NCBI RefSeq assembly: GCF_036688685.1
Contig: NZ_JAQQPS010000001.1
Coordinates: forward strand, 248,001 to 312,000
Source: JALYUM01 sp036688685
Lineage (GTDB): Bacteria > Pseudomonadota > Gammaproteobacteria > Burkholderiales > Burkholderiaceae_D
Length of the DNA: 64,000 nt
Reading direction: 5' to 3'
The position numbers and the translations under genes were made by a program. The notes beneath the pieces were generated by a model. It searched no databases. It saw nothing but the letters and a program-made list of their open reading frames with translations, and had not been told where the DNA came from. Positions 46,501 to 55,317 of the stretch are shown here, piece after piece (within the stretch, counting starts at the first letter, position 1; every line of letters starts with the position of its first letter).

Positions 46501-47023
46501 GTCCGGCACCGCTTTGCACCACGCGGGTGGCGGTGACGACCACATCGCCGCGGATCGACTTGAACGGCGCGGACAAGTACAGCACCGACGGGTCTCCCCC
46601 TTTCCTGGGCTCGGTGAAGTAGGGCCGCTGCGAAGAATTCATGCCGATCAGGTCGGCAGGTACGGAAGCGATAATCGTGCCCCCGTTGTCGACCACGATC
46701 ATGCCGCGCACGCTGGGCATGGCTTCGACCATCGCCCGCAGACGCCGGTTCACATCGGGTGCGTTGACCGGGTCGTCAATGGACAGCCGGTCGCGGATGA
46801 TCCCGGTGAGCGCGCGGTCGATGGCGCGCACATTGGTCGCGAGATCCTTGACCAGGATGCTGGACAAGGCGCGCAGGCGCCCGTTCTCGCTGTCGACCAG
46901 GCTGCGCTGCTCCAGCACGCGCCAGAGGCCCAGTCCGGCGCCGATCACGATGAGTGCAGCCAGCATGGCCAGCCACTCCCTTGCATGGCGCTGACGCATG
47001 GTGCTTGTTTTTCCCGGGGACAT
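43559..47023 (-). CDS. hybrid sensor histidine kinase (periplasmic sensor, PAS, HisKA, HATPase, two REC, HPt)
   Basis: A 1154-residue transmembrane kinase. TM1 is near 17-40, a periplasmic sensor of Cache type spans about 45-265, and TM2 is near 268-288. A PAS domain (about 310-435) precedes HisKA with the phospho-His in NMSHEIRTPLNAI (near 461), then HATPase. REC1 (about 690-800) has no Asp at the phosphorylation site, reading VILPWHDGG. REC2 (811-930) is intact with LVLMDVQMPVMDG (near 885), and the HPt domain has the phospho-His in ALHKLAGAA (near 1019). A phosphorelay of the BarA/ArcB sort is likely. No regulator gene is beside it. It is flanked by the two tRNA-Asn genes. Start ATG at 47023, or 46999. 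Confidence 0.9.
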   Translation of the reverse strand: MSPGKTSTMRQRHAREWLAMLAALIVIGAGLGLWRVLEQRSLVDSENGRLRALSSILVKDLATNVRAIDRALTGIIRDRLSIDDPVNAPDVNRRLRAMVEAMPSVRGMIVVDNGGTIIASVPADLIGMNSSQRPYFTEPRKGGDPSVLYLSAPFKSIRGDVVVTATRVVQSGAGHFGGVVLAVLDPVSFADELRSALYAPDLRAILAHSTGGVFIDAGLVDTDSAPAAPQLRHIGVLAPGVRTDSTMTLELRRPMATVLAPLHLQVRTFLVLYLILLCASVATLRWSQSRRRRLREIEDERHYERTEAAARSASETRFRTLIEEAPIAVAMLRQGHFIYTNRRYNLLHGYSANEDMHGLPWHAMIATASLATLPQEQALIDSDSAREQRFEAVGLGKDGTAVPVFKSTTRVDLSDGPATLIFVQDISAQKLAESGLLEARDAAQAANRSKAEFLANMSHEIRTPLNAILGLAYLLERANRNRDARAMLQKIRASGRSLLGIINDILDVSKIEAGAMTIDRSWFSLQEVIDNVVATMGVAVGTRNIDLVIHPLPAAVANVLGDALRLEQVLVNLASNAIKFTEHGSVELAIAAHARGDGQVDLLFEVRDTGIGIAAEQQDAVFAPFTQADSSTTRRFGGTGLGLTICKRIVDMMEGRIGLRSTPGTGSTFWFSVPVQASTGSELFSSPEMVGLTLLMARDGEQAAIVTATARQLRWQVDTLASIEATVAAVAGAAPGRLPRAVILPWHDGGAATLAAARRIRAAAPADACPVIVLTSTYQAVELHDDGTLGLIDAVLTKPITASTLYNAVLDASKKRALGEASESIASGAGCELAGLRILVVDDSDINRDVAFRILAEEGAEVILADNGRIAVDWLVDDPGGVDLVLMDVQMPVMDGIEATHILRGMARFADLPIVALTAGAFQSHQDAARSAGMTHFIAKPFDIPRTIDLIRRLTEAGADHPRRARPVIDVAAGLHIWGGMETYRHYLRKFAASFAATPATVHALLAQARASDAAAALHKLAGAAANVRLMPLSELAQGLERQLATSAPDPAALAQLDAAIAAALAEIDLLAPPLAGADSAAPARDERAGPLLAELIEACKACQPEPPKRVLAALAPYFSAAALALIHASIDDFDWRGAEHHTRAVARENHFSV

Positions 47024-47225
47024 GCCCTACGGTAGTCTCAATGCACGAAGTTGTCGACAATAAATCTAACCTGATAATCACGGAAGCGTAAATACAACGC
47101 GAAATGCGCGGCCATCGTCGCACAATCTGGCGCAGCGCCGGCGCTTGCCGTCACCACTTTCGCGCCGCCAGGAGGCGGCAAGAAGAAATCTCCTGTTTTC
47201 CCTAGGCAAGTGCGAACTGGGCAGC

Positions 47226-47231
47226 TATAAT
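47226..47231 (+). promoter_or_regulatory. -10 box of the second tRNA-Asn
   Basis: A perfect TATAAT 11 bp upstream of the tRNA. The upstream -35 region does not match consensus well. Confidence 0.45.
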
Positions 47232-47242
47232 ATTGCCTCACT

Positions 47243-47318
47243 TCCCTGATAGCTCAGTTGGTAGAGCGACGGACTGTTAATCCGCAGGTCCCTGGTTCGA
47301 GTCCAGGTCGGGGAGCCA
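47243..47318 (+). tRNA. tRNA-Asn(GTT), second copy
   Basis: A 76-nt sequence identical to the copy at 43404-43479, with anticodon GTT and encoded CCA. Its own terminator follows. Confidence 0.97.
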
Positions 47319-47325
47319 GAACAAG

Positions 47326-47356
47326 AAAAAAGCCACGCATTTGCGTGGCTTTTTTT
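47326..47356 (+). terminator. terminator after the second tRNA-Asn
   Basis: AAAAAAGCCACGCA, TT, TGCGTGGCTTTTTTT: a 14-bp stem with T-run. Confidence 0.85.
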
Positions 47357-47430
47357 GTTTCTGCAAGATTTTCATCCGTGCCTGTGCACGGCAGGGGCGC
47401 CCGCATGGCCGCCCCTGTACCGGCGAACCG

Positions 47431-48924
47431 TTATACGCGGTTCATCAGGAACGTCGTCAGCAAAGGCACCGGCCGGCCGGTTGCACCCTTGGCGCCGCCC
47501 GATTTCCACGCCGTACCGGCGATATCCAGGTGGGCCCAGGTGTACTTGCGCGTGAAGTTTTCCAGGAACGCCGCTGCCGTGCAGCTGGCGCCGCCCGGCG
47601 AACCGATATTCGCCAGATCGGCAAAGTTCGATTTCAATTGCTCGTTATACGCTTCCGAGATCGGCAGGCGCCAGGCCGTGTCGCCGGACTGCTTGCCGGC
47701 CGCGAGCAGGTCGTCGGCCAGTTGTTCGCAGGCGTCGTCCGCGCGCGTGAACAGACCCGAATTGTGGTGGCCCAGCGCGACCACGCAGGCGCCGGTCAGG
47801 GTCGCAATGTCGACCACGCAGGCCGGATTGAAGCGCTCGGCGTAGGTCAGGGCGTCGCACAGCACCAGGCGGCCTTCGGCGTCGGTATTGAGCACTTCGA
47901 TGGTCAGGCCGTTCATCGAGCTGACGATGTCGCCCGGCTTGGTGGCGCGGCCGGACGGCATGTTTTCACACGCGGCCACGATGCCGATGACATTGAGTTT
48001 CAGACCCATTTCACCGATCGCGCGGAAGGTGCCCAGCACCGAACCGGCGCCGCACATATCGTATTTCATCTCGTCCATGCCAGGACCGGCTTTCAAGGAA
48101 ATGCCGCCTGTGTCGAAGGTGATGCCCTTGCCCACCAGGACCACCGGTGCATCTTTCGCCTTGCCGCCCATGTGCTTGAGGACGATGAATTTCGGCGCTT
48201 CTTCGCTGCCGCGCGTAACCGACAGGAAGCTGCCCATTTTCAGCGCTTCGAGCTGTTTGCGCTCGAGCACTTCGATGTCGAAGCCGTAGTCCGCTGCCAG
48301 TTTTTTGGCGGTGTTGGCCAGGTAAGTCGGGGTGCAGATGTTGGCCGACAGGTTGCCCAGTTCCTTGGTCAGGCTGGCGCCGTTGGCCACCGCGATCGCT
48401 TGTGCAAGCAGGGTTTTGGTGGCGGCGCCACCATCGGCCGCGATAGTCAGCTTGCGCACGCCGGTGATGGCCGGGTCTTTCTTGAATTTCTGGCCGTCGG
48501 TGCGGAATTCCGCCTCGGTGGCAGTCATCACCACGCAGCGCATGCTCCACGCCAGGTCGCGCGCTTTCACATCGAGCATCGGTAGTGCGATAATGGCGTC
48601 CGTGCTGCCCAGTGCAGCGAAGGCTTTTAGCGCCGCGCTCACGCTCGAGGCAAAACTCTTTTCGCTGATGGCTTCGTCAGCGCCCACGCCAACGAGCAGC
48701 ACGCGGGCTGCGGCCGCGCCGGAAACGCCGCGCAGCAGCAGGGTCGAACCCGGTTTGCCGGTGATGTCGCCCGACTTGAGTGCAGCGGTAATTTCACCGC
48801 CTTGATCGAGGGCTTTTGCTGCCTGCGACAGTTTTTTGTTTTCATACACCGCAACGGCGATGCAGCCTGATTTTGCCGCTGCCAGGGTGTTTTTTGTGTC
48901 GAATGCTTTTATGCTAAAGTCCAT
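47431..48924 (-). CDS. pepA: leucyl aminopeptidase PepA
   Basis: A 497-residue M17 dinuclear-zinc aminopeptidase, also a DNA-binding recombination factor in some bacteria. The catalytic domain carries LVGKGITFDTGG, KAGPGMDEMKYDMCGAG, NTDAEGRLVLCDAL and the ATLTGACVVALG stretch with its metal ligands. The start at ATG 48924 has a GGAGA site and matches the family N-terminus. It is divergent from lptF (58 bp), a very common pairing in proteobacteria. Confidence 0.96.
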   Translation of the reverse strand: MDFSIKAFDTKNTLAAAKSGCIAVAVYENKKLSQAAKALDQGGEITAALKSGDITGKPGSTLLLRGVSGAAAARVLLVGVGADEAISEKSFASSVSAALKAFAALGSTDAIIALPMLDVKARDLAWSMRCVVMTATEAEFRTDGQKFKKDPAITGVRKLTIAADGGAATKTLLAQAIAVANGASLTKELGNLSANICTPTYLANTAKKLAADYGFDIEVLERKQLEALKMGSFLSVTRGSEEAPKFIVLKHMGGKAKDAPVVLVGKGITFDTGGISLKAGPGMDEMKYDMCGAGSVLGTFRAIGEMGLKLNVIGIVAACENMPSGRATKPGDIVSSMNGLTIEVLNTDAEGRLVLCDALTYAERFNPACVVDIATLTGACVVALGHHNSGLFTRADDACEQLADDLLAAGKQSGDTAWRLPISEAYNEQLKSNFADLANIGSPGGASCTAAAFLENFTRKYTWAHLDIAGTAWKSGGAKGATGRPVPLLTTFLMNRV

Positions 48925-48981
48925 TTGATTCTCCGTTTGTTTAGTAATGCGCACTGCCTAACCTGTGATTATATCTTTCGA

Positions 48982-50127
48982 ATGATTTTCCGACGCGCCC
49001 TCCAACGTGAATTAGCCAGTGCCGCCGGCGCCACCTTCACGGTGTTGTTTACAATCTTTGTCACCTTCACGCTGATCAAGATCCTGGGCAATGCGGCCGG
49101 CGGCAAGGTCGCATCGAGCGATGTGCTGGCGCTGATCGGTTTCACAGTCCTGAATTATCTGCCAACCATCCTGATCCTCACCAGCTTTATTTCGGTGCTG
49201 GCAGCGGTCACGCGCAGCTACCGCGACTCCGAAATGGTGGTGTGGTTTGCGTCCGGCCTGTCGCTGGCGCGCTGGATCCGGCCGGTGCTCACGTTTGGCT
49301 TGCCGGTGGTGGCGGTGGTCGCGGTCCTGAGCACGGTCGTGACGCCATGGGCCAAAATGAAAAGCAATGAATTCATCGAACGCTTTGAAAAGCGCGAGGA
49401 TTTGAAGCGTGTCTCGCCCGGCCAGTTCCGCGAATCGACCGCAACCAACCGGGTGTTTTTTGTCGAAGGCAGCAGCGACGGTAGCACCGTGGTGCAAAAC
49501 GTGTTCGTCAACAGCATTGAGAACGGCGTCAATTCCATCGTCGTCGCCAAGGAGGGCGTGGTGGAATCGGATGGCAAGGGCGGCCAGTTCCTGGTGCTCA
49601 AAAACGGCCGGCGCTATCAGGGCGTGCCGGGCCAGGCCGATTTCCAGTCGATGGAATTTCAGCGCTACAGCATGCGCGTGGCGACCAAGGTTGCGGTGCT
49701 GGGCACCGAGACGCAAACCGACGCCATGTCGACGCCCACGCTGCTGCTGTTAAATAACCAGTTCAGCAATGCCGAATTGTTGTTCCGCATTTCCGGTCCG
49801 ATCATGTGCTTCATCCTGATGATGCTGGCCATTCCGCTGGGCTTTGTGAATCCGCGCGCCGGCAGTTCCGCCAACCTGATCCTGGCCGTGCTGATTTTCT
49901 TTACCTATTCGAATTTGACCAAGGTCGGCGAAAACAGCGTGAAACTGGGCAAAGCGTCATTCGGCATGTCCTGGTGGCCGCTGCACCTGGTGGTCATGCT
50001 GACGGTGATCGCCCTGTTTTTCTGGCGCCTGAATGTGAACCACCCTTATCATCCGCTGGTGCTGTGGAATGCGCGCAAGCGCCGTCGCCTGCTGGGGAAA
50101 TGCGCCAGCCCGACGGCGCCGCAATGA
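48982..50127 (+). CDS. lptF: LPS export ABC transporter permease LptF
   Basis: A 381-residue inner-membrane permease of the LptB2FG transporter that pulls lipopolysaccharide from the membrane. Six transmembrane helices (three at each end) surround a periplasmic jellyroll domain (about 130-265; RVFFVEGSSDG). The start MIFRRALQRELA is the usual one. Followed by lptG; pepA is divergent upstream. Confidence 0.95.
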   Translation: MIFRRALQRELASAAGATFTVLFTIFVTFTLIKILGNAAGGKVASSDVLALIGFTVLNYLPTILILTSFISVLAAVTRSYRDSEMVVWFASGLSLARWIRPVLTFGLPVVAVVAVLSTVVTPWAKMKSNEFIERFEKREDLKRVSPGQFRESTATNRVFFVEGSSDGSTVVQNVFVNSIENGVNSIVVAKEGVVESDGKGGQFLVLKNGRRYQGVPGQADFQSMEFQRYSMRVATKVAVLGTETQTDAMSTPTLLLLNNQFSNAELLFRISGPIMCFILMMLAIPLGFVNPRAGSSANLILAVLIFFTYSNLTKVGENSVKLGKASFGMSWWPLHLVVMLTVIALFFWRLNVNHPYHPLVLWNARKRRRLLGKCASPTAPQ

Positions 50128-50137
50128 AAGTCCGGAA

Positions 50138-51322
50138 ATGAGAGTTTTACAGCGTTACTTCGCAATCAATATCATCCAGGCGGTCGCATTCGTGCTCGTT
50201 GCGCTGCTGGCCCTGTTCACCTTCATGGACCTCACCTCCGAATTACCGTCGGTAGGGAAGGGTGGCTATTTATTCCAGCATGCGGTGATCTATGTGGCCT
50301 TGCTCATTCCCGGTCATATCTACGAGCTGATGCCGATTGCGGCACTGGTCGGCACCATTTACGCGATGGCGCAATTTTCATCGAGTTCCGAATTCACCAT
50401 CATGCGGGCGTCCTCGATGTCGACCCGGATGGCGGGCGGCATGTTGTTCAGGATTGGCATCCTGTTCGTCGCGATCACGTTTATTTTTGGCGAACTGGTG
50501 ACGCCGCGCACGGCGCCGCTGGCAGAAAAATTGCGCCTGGCAGCCAAGGGCTCCACGATGACGCAAGCGTTCCGCTCGGGCATGTGGACCAAGGATATCG
50601 TGCATGCCGACGGCGTCACCGGGCCGGTGAACGGTTCGCGCTTTTTCAATGTGCGCCAGATCCGCACGGACGGCACACTGGTCGACGTCAAACTGTATGA
50701 GTTCGACGCCAACATGCGCATGCGCTCCCTGATCACGGCCGCAACGGCCACGTTCGGCGGCAACAATTTCTGGCGCCTGGCCGATGTCACGGAAACCCGG
50801 TTTACCAATTCCCGCACCTTGCCGGCGCCCGGCGCGCCGCTGCCACCGGGCACCACGATCCAGAGTGCCTACGGCCAGGAAACCGCTGGCGTGACGACCC
50901 GCAAGCTGGCGACCCTGGAAATTGCGTCCGAAATCACGCCGCGTATCCTGTCGGTGTCGGCCGCCGATCCGGCGCGCATGTCCGCCACTGAGCTGGCTGT
51001 GTACACGCGTCACCTGGCCGAAAACCGCCAGGAAACGGAGCGCTTTAAAATCGCGTTCTGGAAGAAATTGATCGATCCCCTGGCCATTTTCGTGCTGATG
51101 GCGATGGCCCTGCCGTTCGGTTACCTGCAGGCGCGCAGCGGCGGCGTCAGCCTGAAGATTTTTATCGGCATCATGCTTGGTGTCGGTTTCATGCTGCTCA
51201 ACACGCTGTTTTCGCACCTCGGCGTGCTCAGCACCTGGCCCGCGTTCGTGACTGCGGTGGTGCCGAGCGTCCTGTTTTTAATCCTCGCATTGATTGCGAT
51301 CTGGTGGGTGGAGCGACACTGA
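50138..51322 (+). CDS. lptG: LPS export ABC transporter permease LptG
   Basis: A 394-residue partner of LptF. The start MRVLQRYFAINIIQAVAFVL is characteristic; three N-terminal and three C-terminal helices flank a periplasmic jellyroll (about 140-300). The motif LIPGHIYELMPIAALVGTI lies in the coupling region. It begins 10 bp after lptF, and its TGA overlaps the ATG of the next gene. Confidence 0.95.
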   Translation: MRVLQRYFAINIIQAVAFVLVALLALFTFMDLTSELPSVGKGGYLFQHAVIYVALLIPGHIYELMPIAALVGTIYAMAQFSSSSEFTIMRASSMSTRMAGGMLFRIGILFVAITFIFGELVTPRTAPLAEKLRLAAKGSTMTQAFRSGMWTKDIVHADGVTGPVNGSRFFNVRQIRTDGTLVDVKLYEFDANMRMRSLITAATATFGGNNFWRLADVTETRFTNSRTLPAPGAPLPPGTTIQSAYGQETAGVTTRKLATLEIASEITPRILSVSAADPARMSATELAVYTRHLAENRQETERFKIAFWKKLIDPLAIFVLMAMALPFGYLQARSGGVSLKIFIGIMLGVGFMLLNTLFSHLGVLSTWPAFVTAVVPSVLFLILALIAIWWVERH

Positions 51323-51708
51323 TGACACTTATTGCCCCAAACCGCGCGTTGGTGCTGTTTGCCCACGGCGCCCGCGCGCCCGGCTGGGCCGCGCCATTCG
51401 AGCGCCTGCGCGACCAGGCGGCCATGCGCCTGCCCGGCGTTGCGGTCTCGCTGGCTTTTCTGGAATTGATGGAGCCGCGCCTGCCGGCCGAAGTGGCGGC
51501 CCTGGCTGCGGCGGGCGTGACGGACGTCACCATCGTGCCCGTGTTTCTCGGCGTCGGTGGTCACTTGCTGCGCGATCTGCCGGCGCTGGTGACCCAATTG
51601 CAGCTCGATCATCCCGCCATGCACGTCACTGTGGCCGGCGCAGTCGGCGAAGACCCTGGCGTGATTGCCGCCATGCTGGCGTACTGCATCGGTACCCTGG
51701 AGGCTTGA
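51322..51708 (+). CDS. cbiX: CbiX/SirB-type sirohydrochlorin chelatase-like protein
   Basis: A 128-residue single-domain class II chelatase of the CbiX-short kind. VLFAHGARAPGW holds the first metal-binding His and VFLGVGGHLLRDLP the second. Single-domain members work as homodimers inserting iron (siroheme) or cobalt (cobalamin) into sirohydrochlorin. The start overlaps the lptG TGA. cobA, which makes the precorrin, lies 500 bp downstream on the other strand, and the siroheme enzyme CysI is in the same cluster, which favours a siroheme role. Confidence 0.85.
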   Translation: MTLIAPNRALVLFAHGARAPGWAAPFERLRDQAAMRLPGVAVSLAFLELMEPRLPAEVAALAAAGVTDVTIVPVFLGVGGHLLRDLPALVTQLQLDHPAMHVTVAGAVGEDPGVIAAMLAYCIGTLEA

Positions 51709-51811
51709 CCCGGGTTTTTCCGTCACGCCCTTGTCGGGCATCATAGCCGTGCTTGTGATTGCCGAACACACTGCCCCCACGCCACTCTGGCGGACTCACG
51801 CGGGGCAGATC

Positions 51812-52243
51812 ATGTTGACAACTATCATCAAAAGCTTGTTTTGCGGCGTGCTGCGTGTCGGCTTTCTCTTGCGCTTGCAGCGCTGGCCGGCGTCACTGCT
51901 GGTGCAATGGCGCTGCGCCAGGCGCATCGACGCGATGACGCACCGCTTGCTGTGCATGCGCGCCAAGATTCGGGCGCTGTCCGGGCATCTGATGTCGGGT
52001 GCGCTGCGCGGGGCGCTCGATCCGGATGGCACGCTGGCCCTGATGCTCGCGGACCTGAAAGAAGAGACGCGCACCTTGCGTTACCAGTTGGCGCAGTGGC
52101 ATGTGAAGGAATGCAAGGGCAGGGCAGGGATGCGGCTGAAGGCGTCGATGCTGGTGCTCAATCGCATTGCCGCGGAGACGTATGCGGCGGCCGACCGGCT
52201 GGCGTGGGACATTCTCGAGCACGACGCGCGCCTGCCCGGTTGA
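51812..52243 (+). CDS. hypothetical protein
   Basis: A 143-residue protein, not recognised. It is Leu/Arg/Ala-rich and mostly helical, with a hydrophobic N-terminal segment (IIKSLFCGVLRVGFLLRLQ). The ATG at 51812 is preceded by a weak GGGG site. It lies between cbiX and cobA. High coding consistency but no homologue recalled, so it could also be a spurious frame. Confidence 0.5.
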   Translation: MLTTIIKSLFCGVLRVGFLLRLQRWPASLLVQWRCARRIDAMTHRLLCMRAKIRALSGHLMSGALRGALDPDGTLALMLADLKEETRTLRYQLAQWHVKECKGRAGMRLKASMLVLNRIAAETYAAADRLAWDILEHDARLPG

Positions 52244-52253
52244 CGGCTACCTG

Positions 52254-53006
52254 TCAGGCCAGCCGTCTGCGCTCTTCCGGCATCGCATCGGCCAGCTGGT
52301 GCGTGCGCATCTCCAGCGCATTGCCGATCATAACCAGCACCGGCCCGTTGGGAGCCTCGAGTCCGCGCGCCAAATCCGCCAGTGTCAGGCGCAGCACGCG
52401 CTGGTCGGCGCGGCTGACGTTCTCGATCACCACCACCGGCGTGGTGCCAGCGCGTCCCTGCGCCAATAAACTGAGCGCGGTGGCGATGGCTTCGCGCCCG
52501 CCCATGTACTGCACCAGGGTGTCGGTGTTGGGCACGGTCACCAGGCCATCGAGTTCCGGCGCGGTGCTCGACGTAAAGAAGGCCACGCTGCGCGACACGC
52601 CGCGCTTGGTCAGGGGTTGGCGCGTAGCGGCGGCCGCGGCCAGTGCAGTGGTGATGCCAGGCACGACTTCGACGTCGATCCCGGCTTCTTCGAGTGCGCG
52701 CAATTCTTCATCGGCGCGGCCGAACAGCATCGGGTCGCCGCCTTTCAGGCGCACCACGATGGCGTGCTTGCGGGCATTGTCGACTAGTTGCTTGTTGATG
52801 AATTGCTGCGCTGTGGACAGCTGGCCGCAGCGTTTGCCGACCGCGATTTTTTCTGCTTGCGGGCACAGTTCCAGCATCTCGGGCGTGACCAGCGCGTCAT
52901 GCAACACCACGTCGGCGCTTGCCAGCAGGCGCGCGCCGCGCAGGGTGATCAAATCCTGGGCGCCGGGGCCGGCGCCGATCAGGTAGACTTTTCCGAGAGT
53001 TGCCAT
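52254..53006 (-). CDS. cobA: uroporphyrinogen-III C-methyltransferase
   Basis: A 250-residue SAM-dependent enzyme making precorrin-2, the first step to siroheme and cobalamin. It shows YLIGAGPGAQDLITLRG at the N-terminus, VVLHDALV, the VRLKGGDPMLFGRADEE motif and PGITTALAAAA. It is not fused to the CysG dehydrogenase/ferrochelatase part. It follows cysN by 14 bp and ends the cys operon, supplying siroheme to CysI. Confidence 0.94.
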   Translation of the reverse strand: MATLGKVYLIGAGPGAQDLITLRGARLLASADVVLHDALVTPEMLELCPQAEKIAVGKRCGQLSTAQQFINKQLVDNARKHAIVVRLKGGDPMLFGRADEELRALEEAGIDVEVVPGITTALAAAAATRQPLTKRGVSRSVAFFTSSTAPELDGLVTVPNTDTLVQYMGGREAIATALSLLAQGRAGTTPVVVIENVSRADQRVLRLTLADLARGLEAPNGPVLVMIGNALEMRTHQLADAMPEERRRLA

Positions 53007-53020
53007 TGCGTGATCCTTGT

Positions 53021-54325
53021 TTATCCTAAACGAATCATACCTGCCGCGACCGTCTGGTGGGTCACTTCATCGATCAGGATGAAGGCGCCGGTGGCCCGGA
53101 TGTCGTCGTAGGCATCGGCTGCCAGCGGCTGCTGCACGGTCAAGGAGACGCGCGCGATATCGTTCAGCTTCAGGCCGCTCGCCGGGTGGCGCTGCTGGGT
53201 GTTGATGTCGAGCAGCGTATCGATGGCCGTGACCCTGGCCGCGGTCTGGCGCGTACCGTGCTTGAGCCAGTATTTGCGGCGCAGGTCGATTGGTTCGTCG
53301 GCCATCCAGCACAGGTCGGCGCTGACCTGCTTTAATAATGTCGCCGGTTGCGTGGCGCCAGCGAGCATGTCGCCGCGCGAGACGTCCAGGTATTCATTGA
53401 GCAGCAAGGTGATCGACTGGCCGGCGACCGCCGACGCGTGCGAGCCTTCCAGCGTCAAGATATCCTTCACGGTGGCGCTCTGGCCCGAGGGCTGCACCAC
53501 CAGCGTATCGCCCACGGCTACCTTGCCCGATTCGATGCGTCCCATGTAGCCGCGGAAATCGTTGGCTTCGTGGCCATTGTGGCGCGCCACCAGTTGCACC
53601 GGGAAGCGGAACGGGGCGTCATGCGACGCGTCATACACCGACAACGATTCGAGCAGCGTGATCAGGGTCGGGCCCTGGTACCACGGCATGTTCACGGTGG
53701 GCTCGACGACATTGTCGCCAGTGAGCGCAGACAGCGGAATCGCGGTGATGTCCTTCAGCCCCAGCGAGACGGCAAATTCTTTATATGCCGCAACGATGCG
53801 GTCATAGATCGCCTGGTCATAATTGATCAGGTCCATCTTGTTGACTGCGACCACCACGTGCTGGATCTGCAGCAGGTGGGCAATGGTCGAATGGCGTTTG
53901 GTTTGAATCAGCAGATCCACGCCGCCGTCTTCGCGCAATTTTACTTTCGAGACGTCGACCAGGATGACCACGGCGTCGGCTGTGGAAGCACCCGTGACCA
54001 TGTTCCGGGTGTACTGCTCGTGGCCGGGGGTGTCGGCAATGATGAACTTGCGTTTCGGCGTGGCAAAGTAACGGTAGGCCACATCGATGGTAATGCCTTG
54101 CTCGCGCTCGGCCTCCAGGCCGTCGGTCAGCAGCGACAGGTCGACCGCGTCGCCCACGGTGCGCTTGTGTTTCGAGCGCGACATGGCGTCTAACTGGTCG
54201 GCGAAGATGCCCTTGCTGTCGAACAGCAGGCGGCCAATCAGGGTGCTCTTGCCGTCATCGACGGAGCCGGCGGTAATGAAGCGCAGCAGGCCGGATTGAT
54301 TGGTGTTATCGGTGAGTGCGTTCAT
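53021..54325 (-). CDS. cysN: sulfate adenylyltransferase subunit 1 (GTPase CysN)
   Basis: A 434-residue EF-Tu-like GTPase that drives ATP sulfurylase (APS formation from sulfate and ATP). The G1 motif is GSVDDGKSTLIGR, G3 is DTPGHEQY and G4 is VNKMDL. It lacks a fused APS kinase (CysC) domain. The ATG overlaps the cysD stop (ATGA), so the two are coupled. Confidence 0.95.
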   Translation of the reverse strand: MNALTDNTNQSGLLRFITAGSVDDGKSTLIGRLLFDSKGIFADQLDAMSRSKHKRTVGDAVDLSLLTDGLEAEREQGITIDVAYRYFATPKRKFIIADTPGHEQYTRNMVTGASTADAVVILVDVSKVKLREDGGVDLLIQTKRHSTIAHLLQIQHVVVAVNKMDLINYDQAIYDRIVAAYKEFAVSLGLKDITAIPLSALTGDNVVEPTVNMPWYQGPTLITLLESLSVYDASHDAPFRFPVQLVARHNGHEANDFRGYMGRIESGKVAVGDTLVVQPSGQSATVKDILTLEGSHASAVAGQSITLLLNEYLDVSRGDMLAGATQPATLLKQVSADLCWMADEPIDLRRKYWLKHGTRQTAARVTAIDTLLDINTQQRHPASGLKLNDIARVSLTVQQPLAADAYDDIRATGAFILIDEVTHQTVAAGMIRLG

Positions 54326-55263
54326 CAGAAATAGCCTGCTTTCTTGCGTTTTTCCATCGAGGCTTCGGAGGTCTGGTCATCCATCCGGGTGGCGCCCCGT
54401 TCAGTAATTTGCGTCACGGCCGTTTCGGCAATGATGGCGTCGAGGGTGGTTGCATCGGAGGCCACCGGGCAGGTGCACGAAATATCGCCCACGGTACGGA
54501 AGCGCACCACCTGCGTTTCGACGGTTTCGCCTTCGCGCGCCGGGGTCAGGTCGGTCAGCGGCACCAGCAAGCCATTGCGCGGAATCACCTGGCGCTCGTG
54601 CGCGAAATAGATTGGCGGCAATTCCAGCTGTTCGCGGGCGATGTAGAGCCACACGTCGAGTTCGGTCCAGTTCGAGATCGGGAACACGCGCATGTTTTCA
54701 CCCGGATGGACGCGGGTGTTATACAAATCCCACAGTTCGGGGCGCTGGGCTTTTGGATCCCACTGGCCGAATTCATCGCGGAACGAAAAGATGCGTTCCT
54801 TGGCGCGGGCCTTTTCTTCATCGCGGCGCGCGCCGCCGATGCAGGCGTCAAAGCCGTATTCGGCGATGGTTTCCAGCAAGGTCACGGCTTGCGCGGCGTT
54901 GCGCGAGTCGGTGGCCGGATTGCGCAGCCGCACCGTGCCCTTCTTGATGGAGTCTTCGACCGAACCGACGATCAGGCGCTCACCGAGTTCGGCGGCGCGC
55001 TTGTCGCGGAAGGTGATCACTTCCTGGAAATTGTGGCCCGTGTCGATGTGCACCAGCGGGAACGGGAATTTACCCGGCCGGAAGGCTTTTTCGGCCAGCC
55101 GCAGCAGCACCACCGAATCTTTGCCGCCCGAGAACAGCAGGGCAGGATTGGTGCATTCGGCCGCGACTTCGCGCAGGATGTGGATGGCTTCGGATTCAAG
55201 CACATCGAGGTGGCGGGCGTTGACATCGGTCAGTACGCCGGCTGCCAGGGTCTGGTTCGTCAT
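54325..55263 (-). CDS. cysD: sulfate adenylyltransferase subunit 2 CysD
   Basis: A 312-residue PP-loop ATPase, the catalytic half of ATP sulfurylase. It has the PP-loop SGGKDSVVLLRL near 45-56, FPLVHIDTGHNF, GGARRDEEKARAKERIFS and RVFPISNWTELDVW. It precedes cysN in the transcript with a 4-nt overlap, and follows cysH by 54 bp. Confidence 0.96.
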   Translation of the reverse strand: MTNQTLAAGVLTDVNARHLDVLESEAIHILREVAAECTNPALLFSGGKDSVVLLRLAEKAFRPGKFPFPLVHIDTGHNFQEVITFRDKRAAELGERLIVGSVEDSIKKGTVRLRNPATDSRNAAQAVTLLETIAEYGFDACIGGARRDEEKARAKERIFSFRDEFGQWDPKAQRPELWDLYNTRVHPGENMRVFPISNWTELDVWLYIAREQLELPPIYFAHERQVIPRNGLLVPLTDLTPAREGETVETQVVRFRTVGDISCTCPVASDATTLDAIIAETAVTQITERGATRMDDQTSEASMEKRKKAGYF

Positions 55264-55317
55264 GTGGAGCCTGTTCTTTGGATGCTGGGGATCAATCGGC
55301 CAAGGGTGTTGATTGAT

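Noticed and set aside
43404..47318. Genomic island bounded by two tRNA-Asn genes
   Set aside because: Considered, but no integrase, no att-like direct repeats beyond the tRNA ends and no mobile genes. Only the kinase lies between, so kept as a weak observation and not called an island.
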